A stretch of DNA of 6,679 nucleotides, taken from contig CAYPSO010000175.1 in NCBI GenBank assembly GCA_964413275.1, positions 1-6,679 on the forward strand. The letters are read 5' to 3'. Numbering within the stretch: position 1 is the stretch's first letter; each line of letters begins with the position of its first letter. The notes below the pieces were generated by a model, which was not told where the DNA came from, did no database searches, and saw only the letters and a program-made list of their open reading frames with translations. The DNA comes from JAABRE01 sp964413275 (GTDB lineage: Bacteria > Cyanobacteriota > Cyanobacteriia > Cyanobacteriales > JAABRE01). This document shows positions 1-5,892 of this stretch, piece by piece. The position numbers and the translations under genes are program-made.

Positions 1-42
1 AAAAGCCGAATTAATTACCAAATATAGCTTTTGGGCTGCTCG

Positions 43-576
43 TCACCCCTTCAGATCCCCACTATTATTATTAAGGCGATTTTCTAAAGACTGAATACTG
101 GTATAAAATCCTTGATCGTTCCACTTACGATTTTCAATTCTTACACCATCATTAGATGTATAATTGAGTTCCTTTTTAATATTATATGAGTTGTTAGGAA
201 CTATCCAAGCAAAATGAATATCTGGATATGGAGTTGTATTACTTGGAGAAAACCCTAAAACAACTTTCCATAAATCTCTTGGTACTTGAATATTTTCTTC
301 AGTATTACCTGTGGCAGAAAATTTACTAAATTGATTAGGATCATCATCTCCTTTATTAATAGGTATTGGTTTTTCTATCAAATCTCCATCTTTTGTTATT
401 TGAATTACTTTATCAGGTACTGGAGAAAAATTATGTACTTTACCGCCACCTTCTGAAAGACCACCTGCGTAAATAAAGAATTCATAACCTAACTTTGCTA
501 AGTCTTGAAGATTTTCTTCCTGTGTTTGCCAAACTCCTTCATTTTGCTTTTCGTCTTGAGGAAGAAGATTTGTAGT
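43..576 (-). pseudogene. C-terminal fragment of a NucA-type DNA/RNA non-specific endonuclease
   Basis: About 177 codons match the second half of the NucA/Serratia His-Me-finger nuclease family, secreted sugar-non-specific nucleases. Visible landmarks are TTNLLPQ at the start, then QNEGVW, whose Asn aligns with the Mg-binding Asn, and a Glu 8 residues later (in QEENL), which matches the Asn-to-Glu spacing in Serratia nuclease (N119/E127). These are followed by YEFFIYAGG and VPRDLWKVVLGF, like the VPxxTWKIVVVL strand of NucA. The N-terminal half is absent: no signal peptide and no DRGH motif with the general-base His, so the fragment should be inactive. Its reading frame is fused directly to transposase sequence, with the junction near 576-580. 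The C-terminus ends in NNNSGDLKG and lacks the usual TGYDFLSN-like ending, so the 3' side may be damaged too. Family assignment is confident; the exact junction is uncertain by a few codons. Confidence 0.75.
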
Positions 577-976
577 TAAATCGCTCCATCTTTGACATTG
601 AGTGGGAGTCCGAAAATTAGGCAAAGTCCAATGTAACCTCTGCTTGGCAAAACGATACCAGTGATCCACTCCAAATCGTCGGCTATATTGACTCCAAATC
701 TTCTCCAATGATAAAAATTCCTCTCCCACCCGGATTAACCATAATCGACGATGTACATTTCCTGTTTTTGTGGGTTTTAATCGTTCAATTTTCAATAAAC
801 TCAGTAGTGCTAGACCATTGGCGACGAAAAAAAGGAGACAAAGAAAATTCCGCCAGGCTACGGGCATTTTCAGTGGTCATGATACTATCCATTAATTGAA
901 AAGCGGCATCCTTACTTTTGACTAACATTTGATGAGTATCAAGACGAAATTTTTCAAGTCTGCTATATTTGTTCAT
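577..976 (-). pseudogene. Internally deleted DDE transposase remnant (IS4/IS701-like)
   Basis: Two pieces of one transposase lie in different frames. The N-terminal piece (976 to 788, starting MNKYSRLEKF and running to TTEFIEN before a TGA at 787-785) has the start typical of a transposase family common in cyanobacteria, with SLSPFFRRQWSS. The C-terminal piece is recognisable from about 777, with KPTKTGNVHRRLWLIRVGEE and then YSRRFGVDHWYRFAKQRLHW. That stretch fits the IS4-superfamily Y-(2)-R-(3)-E-(6)-K signature with Asp at the Glu position. It stops after RWSDL at about 577, where nuclease sequence begins. The middle of the catalytic domain, probably more than 200 residues judging from family length, is missing, and the frames do not match, so it cannot encode an active enzyme. 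An ATG at 867 opens the downstream frame, but the first 25 or so residues from it are an out-of-frame reading of the N-terminal piece. Confidence 0.75.
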
Positions 977-1019
977 AGAGAGAAGATTATATTTTTGCTT
1001 ATTTATATTTTCTCTCTAT
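975..1019. repeat. 10-bp inverted repeat at the start of the transposase remnant
   Basis: ATAGAGAGAA (975-984) and TTCTCTCTAT (1010-1019) are perfect reverse complements separated by 25 AT-rich bases. One arm overlaps the start codon of the transposase remnant (976-974), so a hairpin in its mRNA could limit translation, or the repeat may lie close to the old IS terminus. The arms are simple GA/CT sequence, so chance is a real alternative. Confidence 0.4.
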
Positions 1020-1119
1020 TTTCCCTAAAAGTCTTTTTTTTTCTTATTTCCCTCTCATTTAGTCTAAACTACAGATATAAATTTTAGGCTCAAAATATTC
1101 TAAATTAATTTTAAATTTA

Positions 1120-1136
1120 ATGGTATAAATTACCAT
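1120..1136 (-). terminator. Possible weak terminator hairpin after the three-gene operon
   Basis: ATGGTA (1120-1125) and TACCAT (1131-1136) form a 6-bp stem with a 5-nt loop, 14 nt past the stop codon of the last operon gene as read on the minus strand. It is followed by TAAATTTAAAATTAATTT and not by a clean U tract, and the stem has only two G-C pairs. Position favours a terminator; strength does not. Confidence 0.3.
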
Positions 1137-1149
1137 ACTATATCAACGC

Positions 1150-2271
1150 CTATTTGAGATTATCTTCAGCTCTTTGCCAGAGACGTTGAATTTCCCCAAT
1201 AATTTCGGGAGATGGTGGAGGTAAAATTTGGTAAGGAGGATTAACTTCTACACCCGGAATATTTTGCTGCCAAGGACTATTAGGTATAGAGTTAACATCA
1301 AGATTACTAATTACAGGACGAAAACCATATTGAATAAAAACTTGCTGTTGTTCGGGTTCAGTGAGAAAATCTATAAACTTACTTCCCGCTTGAGCTTGTT
1401 GATTACTAACTCCTTGAAGTATAATCGCAGCAGTGGAGACAGTTTCAATAGTTGGGTTTAAATAATAAATTTGATAGGATTGATTTTGGTTAGCAGTCGC
1501 TTGAGACCAACGAAACAGGGCAATACTTTCATATACTGTTGCTACATCGGCATTATTAGCACCACGACTAATAAATTCTTGAAGTAAAATATCGGTAGAG
1601 CGAGGGGGAAGATAAACTGAGCGCTTAATTAAAGCAAAAAGCTCCACTAAACTAGAGTCACTGAAATCCCTAATACTCAAATTGTTTTTATTTAGTAAAG
1701 ATTGTGTCCATAAGATAAGACTTAATTGACCACTATTAGAACGATTAGGATCGCTAATCATCAAATCAAAACTACCCCATTCTTTTTTACCACCTAAAGC
1801 TTGCCAATTGTTAGCTCTCATCGCTTGAGATAGTTTTTGCCATTGGAACTCTCCTTGGGGAAACAGAGCTTGACCTCTCTCTGGCCAAGCTATACCTACT
1901 AAAATAGTTTTAGCAATAGGACGGGGATTTTCAAAAAAGACTTGGTTATTTCCTTGAGCATTTAAGCTAGTTTCTAATTCTTGAAGAATTTCTCCATTAG
2001 CAGGAATTAAAACTGTTGGCGTAAAGTCATTTTTTTGAGCAATATAGTTATTAACAATATCCTGAGAACCTTGAAATTTAAGTTCTATTTCTATGCTAGG
2101 GTTAGTTTGTTCAAATTTTTGTTCTAGTATTTTTAAAGGTTCTTGTAGTTCTGTACCGCTAACAATAATAATATTCTGTTTTAATCCGGGTAAAGGAATG
2201 TAACTTAAAGCTAAAGAACCAAGAATAATAGCAAGGGAAATGATTGTTTTTTGGCGATTATTGACTTTCAT
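1150..2271 (-). CDS. Membrane-anchored extracytoplasmic substrate-binding protein
   Basis: This 373-residue protein has an uncleaved-looking signal anchor (about residues 9-27, IISLAIILGSLALSYIPL) with no lipobox, followed by a periplasmic substrate-binding fold of the type II solute-binding class. IIIVSGTELQEPLKILEQKF forms the first strand and helix, FQGSQDIV is a ligand-loop-like segment, DPNRSNSGQL (about 174-183) resembles the anion-binding Ser/Gly loop of PstS-like and molybdate-like binding proteins, and ATVYESIALFRW follows. The C-terminal part (GFRPVISN, then GVEVNPPYQ and PEIIGEIQRLW) closely parallels residues 344-391 of the first operon protein, so the two appear to be paralogs. 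It is the third operon gene, 20 bp after the previous stop; that spacer is almost pure A/T with no Shine-Dalgarno sequence. No permease or ATPase gene is nearby, so uptake is not demonstrated. The ligand is unknown. Confidence 0.8.
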   Translation of the reverse strand: MKVNNRQKTIISLAIILGSLALSYIPLPGLKQNIIIVSGTELQEPLKILEQKFEQTNPSIEIELKFQGSQDIVNNYIAQKNDFTPTVLIPANGEILQELETSLNAQGNNQVFFENPRPIAKTILVGIAWPERGQALFPQGEFQWQKLSQAMRANNWQALGGKKEWGSFDLMISDPNRSNSGQLSLILWTQSLLNKNNLSIRDFSDSSLVELFALIKRSVYLPPRSTDILLQEFISRGANNADVATVYESIALFRWSQATANQNQSYQIYYLNPTIETVSTAAIILQGVSNQQAQAGSKFIDFLTEPEQQQVFIQYGFRPVISNLDVNSIPNSPWQQNIPGVEVNPPYQILPPPSPEIIGEIQRLWQRAEDNLK

Positions 2272-2291
2272 AAAAATTATAATTAATTAAT

Positions 2292-3011
2292 TCAAGAAAT
2301 TAATAAGTTGACATTTTCTTGAAAACTGTTCAAATCTTCAGTTAACAATTGTAGTTCTTGTAATTGTTGAGGATCTTCTAAATTATCTGTATGTAAGCGA
2401 TTTTGTAATTGTTGTAAAACTCCGGCAGCATCAATAATAACTGTAGAAAGGGAGATAATTTGTGTAAGTTTGGTATCTTCTCCTTGCCTAACTAATTCTA
2501 AATTACGTTTTAAACCTTGAGTAAGTTGTTGTAATTGTTGTTGTGCCATAGTAGAACTATTTTTTTGTTTTCTTTCTATTTCTTTTAATTGTTTTTCTAA
2601 TTCTTGAGTTGAAAGAAGAGAGTCAGCACCATGAAAACGATGGGATAATTGTTCTATTTTATCGGGTAATTCCTTAGCTTGATTACAAGAATATTCAACA
2701 GTAGTTAATAAATCTATTTGATTAGATAAAGTCAAAATTTTTCGAGCTTCTTCCCGTAAAATTTCAGCTTTTTGGGCTATAAGTTGGGCTTGTTGCTGTA
2801 AAGAAATGATTTCTCTTTCTAAAGCTGGATTATTAATTTTTAAAGTATTTTTTTGACGACGAGCTAAGAGAGCAGATTCAACAGTGGAGATTGCTCCAGC
2901 TAAAGGTAAAATTACTAAATTAGGTAATTTCAGAAAACGCACACCAACAATGAGAACTATTCCACCAGTGAGAATAGCTAAAGGATAATGTAAAGGGTTA
3001 ACAAGTCTCAT
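2292..3011 (-). CDS. Small membrane-anchored coiled-coil protein of unknown function
   Basis: This 239-residue protein is not assigned to a named family here. Two closely spaced hydrophobic segments near the N-terminus (about 10-26, LAILTGGIVLIVGVRF, and 30-46, LPNLVILPLAGAIS) form a probable membrane hairpin. An Arg/Lys stretch (RRQK, 51-54) follows, then a long Gln/Glu/Leu-rich region from about 60 to 230 that looks mainly helical and coiled-coil. By the positive-inside rule the RRQK side, and so the coiled coil, would be cytoplasmic, which is inferred. It is the middle gene of the operon, starting 4 bp after the stop of the lipoprotein gene, so translational coupling is likely. Placed between two extracytoplasmic binding proteins, it could be their membrane partner, carrying information or force across the membrane. 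Sequence alone does not show this. Confidence 0.75.
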   Translation of the reverse strand: MRLVNPLHYPLAILTGGIVLIVGVRFLKLPNLVILPLAGAISTVESALLARRQKNTLKINNPALEREIISLQQQAQLIAQKAEILREEARKILTLSNQIDLLTTVEYSCNQAKELPDKIEQLSHRFHGADSLLSTQELEKQLKEIERKQKNSSTMAQQQLQQLTQGLKRNLELVRQGEDTKLTQIISLSTVIIDAAGVLQQLQNRLHTDNLEDPQQLQELQLLTEDLNSFQENVNLLIS

Positions 3012-3015
3012 AGGC

Positions 3016-4749
3016 TTAAAATTCCACTTGTAAATCTGCCATCAGATTTGAAATAGTTTCGGGATTACCCTGACGATAATAACCCCCATTCAATTCAGCA
3101 ATTTGTTGTAAAACTTGAGGATTAAATTCTCCTTCATTTCCATAACCCACAGTGAAAAAGGCAATTCTTTCATCAGAAGAAAAACCACTGGTTTTTAATT
3201 CTTGAGCTAGTTGTTCTAAACTAATTTGCGAACCAGAATCTTCTCCATCTGTAAGAATTAATACCGCATTAATAGCATCAGGACGCAGATTTTGTCTTAA
3301 CCAGTTACGAGCATAGAGTGCGCTATCATACAATCTAGTACCACCACTAGCTTTTAGCTGACCAATAAATTCAATACCTCGCTCTTTTCCTTGGTTTGTT
3401 CCTTCCACTACCACAGGTTCATTAATGTTTGAATTAAAGCTAATTAGAGCAATTTTCTCTTTCACTCCTAAATTCTGGACGTAATTTAGTAAAGTATTCT
3501 GTACCGCAGTAATTTTATTACCTGACATTGAACCAGAAGTATCAATCACCACTGCTACTTGGGAAGGTTTTTTGGCGAAATCCTGCCAATTTTTGAGCAT
3601 CGCTTCGACTACTTCAGGTTGAGGAGGGCGATAGGATTCGTAGTTAGGATTAGCTTCTACGCCATATTGGGGACTAAATTTAGCTCCCAAAGATACCCCC
3701 GGAATACCTGGGCGTAAGCCTAATTCTACGGCAATTTCTTGGGTTTCTGGTAAACGCATAAATTCAATTATTTTTTCTCCTGCTTCTTTTTCTTGCTCAC
3801 TAATCCAAGGTGCATTAGTTAACATGGCACGAATATTAGAACTAAAGGTAGCAGAGGGATAAATTGCTTGATAGGGAGTTTGTCCAGAAGATAATTGACT
3901 GTTAGCAGCAATAACCAGAGATTCATAGACAGAACCCACGGAAGCCCAAAAAGGCCCATTATCTACCATTGCCTGAGCTAAAGAACCTGTTGATTTGCCA
4001 TAACGAGTGATTTTGCTTTGAATTTCACTAATTTCCTGTTTATATTGCTCAATATCTGCTACGGTTAAATCTTGAGGTTGCTTTCCTGTTACTGCCACAA
4101 ATTGAGCCACTAGAGTTTGTAAACCAGAATTAGAACGAGTTGGTGCTGTATGCACATAGGTAATTGGTAACCCAGGTGCGTTAGCATCTAGTTGACGATG
4201 ATTTTCCACTTTTGCTAAGGTTAGATAAGGGTTATCTACTTTAGCTAAACCCGGTGCTAGGTTTTTCTGAGTCATTAAAACCATTGGACTATAAGCAATG
4301 AGAGGAGAATCTGTAATTTCTGGAATATAGTTTTGTCCCGGAAATAATTTATTCATTTGGAAAATTAGCTGACTTTGATAAATTTCTCCATCTACTGAGA
4401 TTAGGGTAGGAAATTCTCTTGCATCAGCTTTAATTGTTCCTTGTTGATATTGTTTAGCTAAATTCAGGACTTCTTCTAGTACATCTCCGCTTCCTTTTGC
4501 ATCGCAGGTTAAATAGTAGCTTTGACCATTGCCTAACTTCGGTTGAGAATTATTTAATTTTTCGGCGCTACGCTCGCAAAATGTTTTTAAATCACTTCCT
4601 ACTAAAAATTTAATTTCTAAACCTTGGTTGTTGCCTTGTTGATTATTATTACTTTGACAAGCAGTAACTAGCCCTAAAATCAAACTTAAGCATAAAAATA
4701 ATATTTTTTGGAGTATTAGAGGTAATATTTCCCTATTGTTTTTCAACAT
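3016..4749 (-). CDS. Lipoprotein with a substrate-binding domain fused to a von Willebrand A domain
   Basis: This 577-residue protein starts with a lipoprotein signal peptide: hydrophobic residues 8-29, then VTAC with Cys31 as the predicted lipidation site. An Asn/Gln-rich linker (32-43) follows. Residues about 44-385 form a substrate-binding domain: LEIKFLVGSDLKTF, a GSGDV loop, THR/SER-rich PTRSNSGLQTL at about 203-213, and VGSVYESLVIAAN. Residues about 396-577 form a vWA domain with a complete MIDAS: D403-T-S405-G-S407, Thr471 in GGTRLYD, and Asp501 in TDGED. The metal-binding set is intact, so Mg-dependent protein or ligand binding is expected at the outer face of the membrane. It is the first gene of the operon. 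A GAGG lies about 15 nt before the ATG, too far for a good ribosome site; this start is chosen because it gives the complete signal peptide. The bound ligand is unknown. Confidence 0.85.
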   Translation of the reverse strand: MLKNNREILPLILQKILFLCLSLILGLVTACQSNNNQQGNNQGLEIKFLVGSDLKTFCERSAEKLNNSQPKLGNGQSYYLTCDAKGSGDVLEEVLNLAKQYQQGTIKADAREFPTLISVDGEIYQSQLIFQMNKLFPGQNYIPEITDSPLIAYSPMVLMTQKNLAPGLAKVDNPYLTLAKVENHRQLDANAPGLPITYVHTAPTRSNSGLQTLVAQFVAVTGKQPQDLTVADIEQYKQEISEIQSKITRYGKSTGSLAQAMVDNGPFWASVGSVYESLVIAANSQLSSGQTPYQAIYPSATFSSNIRAMLTNAPWISEQEKEAGEKIIEFMRLPETQEIAVELGLRPGIPGVSLGAKFSPQYGVEANPNYESYRPPQPEVVEAMLKNWQDFAKKPSQVAVVIDTSGSMSGNKITAVQNTLLNYVQNLGVKEKIALISFNSNINEPVVVEGTNQGKERGIEFIGQLKASGGTRLYDSALYARNWLRQNLRPDAINAVLILTDGEDSGSQISLEQLAQELKTSGFSSDERIAFFTVGYGNEGEFNPQVLQQIAELNGGYYRQGNPETISNLMADLQVEF

Positions 4750-4778
4750 TATCTAATTTTAAATCCTCTATCCGTAAT

Positions 4779-4787
4779 TTGCGGTAG
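4779..4787. promoter_or_regulatory. Extra half-site TTGCGGTAG in the operon leader
   Basis: TTGCGGTAG here repeats 9 bases of the right arm region of the 24-bp palindrome located 19 bp away (4806-4829). It lies between that palindrome and the start codon of the lipoprotein gene. A second copy of a half-site near a dyad is typical of a regulator that binds cooperatively; coincidence is possible. Confidence 0.35.
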
Positions 4788-4805
4788 TGTTATCCCATGA
4801 AGTAT

Positions 4806-4829
4806 ATTCTACCGCACTTGCGGTAGAAT
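4806..4829. promoter_or_regulatory. Perfect 24-bp palindrome, candidate operator
   Basis: ATTCTACCGCA (4806-4816) and TGCGGTAGAAT (4819-4829) are exact reverse complements separated by CT. The dyad lies 57 bp upstream of the three-gene operon. It abuts a TATAAT read on the minus strand (4833-4828), so it would overlap the transcription start if that is the -10 box. That is a classic position for repressor binding. It is not followed by a T run on either strand, which argues against an intrinsic terminator. It does not resemble the cyanobacterial LexA or HIP1 sequences. The binding protein is unknown. Confidence 0.5.
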
Positions 4830-4833
4830 TATA
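4828..4833 (-). promoter_or_regulatory. Possible -10 box of the three-gene operon
   Basis: On the minus strand this reads TATAAT, a perfect sigma-70 -10 hexamer, placed to give a leader of roughly 70 nt before the lipoprotein start. No good -35 is visible at 16-18 bp (the sequence there is ATTATT). A second -10-like TATACT lies at 4806-4801, beyond the palindrome. The region is AT-rich, so the match could be chance. Confidence 0.3.
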
Positions 4834-4908
4834 AGATTAATCGGCAGCACAATAATTTTTTTGATAAAAGCTCAATATTTTGGTGTTGAGTGCTTCGACT
4901 AATCTTAT
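4831..4908. repeat. Long imperfect inverted repeat in the divergent intergenic region
   Basis: ATAAGATTAATCG (4831-4843) pairs with CGACTAATCTTAT (4896-4908) at 12 of 13 positions. After a small internal loop (GC against T), AGCAC (4846-4850) pairs with GTGCT (4890-4894). The stem thus has about 17 pairs enclosing a 39-nt, AT-rich loop. It begins one base after the 24-bp palindrome. No gene or T-rich terminator tail explains it. It may be a mobile-element end, a second recombination site, or a structured RNA. Confidence 0.45.
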
Positions 4909-4933
4909 CGCTGCAACCGACAACCAAAAGCCA

Positions 4934-4988
4934 AGATAAATAAGCTAACCGTGCCACGTAGTGGCTGCGGTTGAGCTTAATCGTTATG
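4934..4988 (+). other. attC-like hairpin (possible integron cassette recombination site)
   Basis: AAGCTAACCG (4942-4951) pairs with CGGTTGAGCTT (4968-4978), two 5-bp blocks with one extra G in the 3' arm. Inside them, GCCAC pairs with GTGGC around a GTA loop, with a T/T mismatch and a second extra G between the blocks. Extra bases confined to the 3' arm recall the L-box asymmetry of attC sites. On the right, 3 nt after the stem, is CGTTATG (4982-4988), close to the R-box GTTRRRY core, with spacing like that of known short attC sites. Total length is about 55 bp, as for a short attC. On the left, where RYYYAAC is expected, only AGATAAA is present, a poor match and the main objection. The methyltransferase starts 53 bp further on in the same orientation, as a cassette gene would. 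No integrase gene is visible. Confidence 0.35.
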
Positions 4989-5040
4989 TGTCATGATCGT
5001 TAAGACAAAACAGAAAAATATTTGAGACGAAAAGAATAGA

Positions 5041-5892
5041 ATGGAAATAAAACACGACTTATACCTTGGCAATTGCGAAGATGTGCTAAAAAAACTTCCT
5101 GATAATTCAGTGGATTTGATTTTTACATCTCCACCATACGCAGATCAAAGAAAAAAAACATACGGCGGAATTCATCCTGATGATTATGTAGATTGGTTTT
5201 TGCCGAAAACTGAGCAGATGTTGAGGGTTCTTAAACCAACAGGAACTTTTGTTCTTAATATAAAAGAGAAAGTAGTTGATGGCGAAAGAAGCACTTATAT
5301 TATGGAATTGATTCTTGCCATGAGAAAACAAGGATGGCTATGGACAGAAGAGTTTATATGGCACAAAAAAAATTGTTATCCAGGTAAATGGCCAAATAGA
5401 TTTAGAGATGCGTGGGAGCGACTGCTACAATTTAATAAAAACAAAAAATTTAATATGTATCAAGAAGAAGTCATGGTGCCAATGGGTGATTGGGCTAAAA
5501 CAAGATTAAAAAACCTGAGTGAAACAGATAAAACAAGAGATGAATCAAAGGTTGGAAGTGGTTTTGGCAAAAATATATCTAATTGGCTTGAGCGAGATAA
5601 AGCATATCCAACAAATGTTTTGCATCTAGCCACAGAGTGCAATAATAAAAATCACAGTGCGGCATTCCCTGAAGGTCTGCCGGAATGGTTTATAAAACTA
5701 TTTACCCAGGTCGGTGACACGGTTATGGACCCCTTTATGGGATCAGGAACAACTAATATAGTTGCTAATAGAATGCGTAGAAATTCGATTGGGATAGAAG
5801 TTGTCACAGATTATTATGAACTGGTGAAATCTCAAATATCACCAGTTGAACTATATCTATTTGAAGAAAAGGCAAAATATGGGCAGTCTTGA
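5041..5892 (+). CDS. Type II beta-class DNA methyltransferase of the restriction-modification pair
   Basis: This 283-residue protein transfers a methyl group from S-adenosylmethionine to an exocyclic amino group (N4-cytosine or N6-adenine) in the recognition sequence, protecting the host from the neighbouring nuclease. The catalytic motif IV, TSPPY (residues 29-33), lies near the N-terminus. Motif X-like HSAAFPEGLPEWFIKLF (205-221) and the SAM-binding motif I, DPFMGSGTT (230-238), lie near the C-terminus, followed by GIEV (251-254). This order (IV, target recognition, X, I) defines the beta class. The poorly conserved stretch from about 110 to 195 should hold the target-recognition region. 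All key motifs are present and the length is normal, so it is probably active. The ATG has no clear Shine-Dalgarno sequence. Its end overlaps the endonuclease start by 14 bp. No controller (C) protein gene is visible upstream. The recognition sequence cannot be read from the protein. Confidence 0.9.
   Translation: MEIKHDLYLGNCEDVLKKLPDNSVDLIFTSPPYADQRKKTYGGIHPDDYVDWFLPKTEQMLRVLKPTGTFVLNIKEKVVDGERSTYIMELILAMRKQGWLWTEEFIWHKKNCYPGKWPNRFRDAWERLLQFNKNKKFNMYQEEVMVPMGDWAKTRLKNLSETDKTRDESKVGSGFGKNISNWLERDKAYPTNVLHLATECNNKNHSAAFPEGLPEWFIKLFTQVGDTVMDPFMGSGTTNIVANRMRRNSIGIEVVTDYYELVKSQISPVELYLFEEKAKYGQS

Noticed and set aside
708..899. Plus-strand open frame of 63 codons
   Set aside because: It lies antisense to the transposase remnant, whose minus-strand sequence is recognisable; no ribosome site or family likeness.
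1228..1461. Plus-strand open frame of 77 codons
   Set aside because: Antisense to the well-supported minus-strand substrate-binding protein gene.
2272..2291. TTAATTAATTAA tract between two operon genes as a regulatory site
   Set aside because: Simple AT repeat in an AT-rich intercistronic spacer; no dyad or motif beyond base composition.
4806..4829. Intrinsic terminator at the perfect palindrome
   Set aside because: No T run follows on either strand, and the site lies upstream of both divergent transcription units.
4943..4978. Minus-strand reading of the hairpin as a complete attC using GCTCAAC and GTTAGCT as the two R boxes
   Set aside because: The core boxes match well, but the element would be about 36 bp, too short to hold separate R and L boxes; the plus-strand reading has a more plausible length.
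4750..5040. Controller (C) protein gene for the restriction-modification system
   Set aside because: No helix-turn-helix reading frame of suitable size is found upstream of the methyltransferase.
5107..5642. Two minus-strand open frames within the methyltransferase gene
   Set aside because: Both are antisense to conserved methyltransferase sequence and have no recognisable content.
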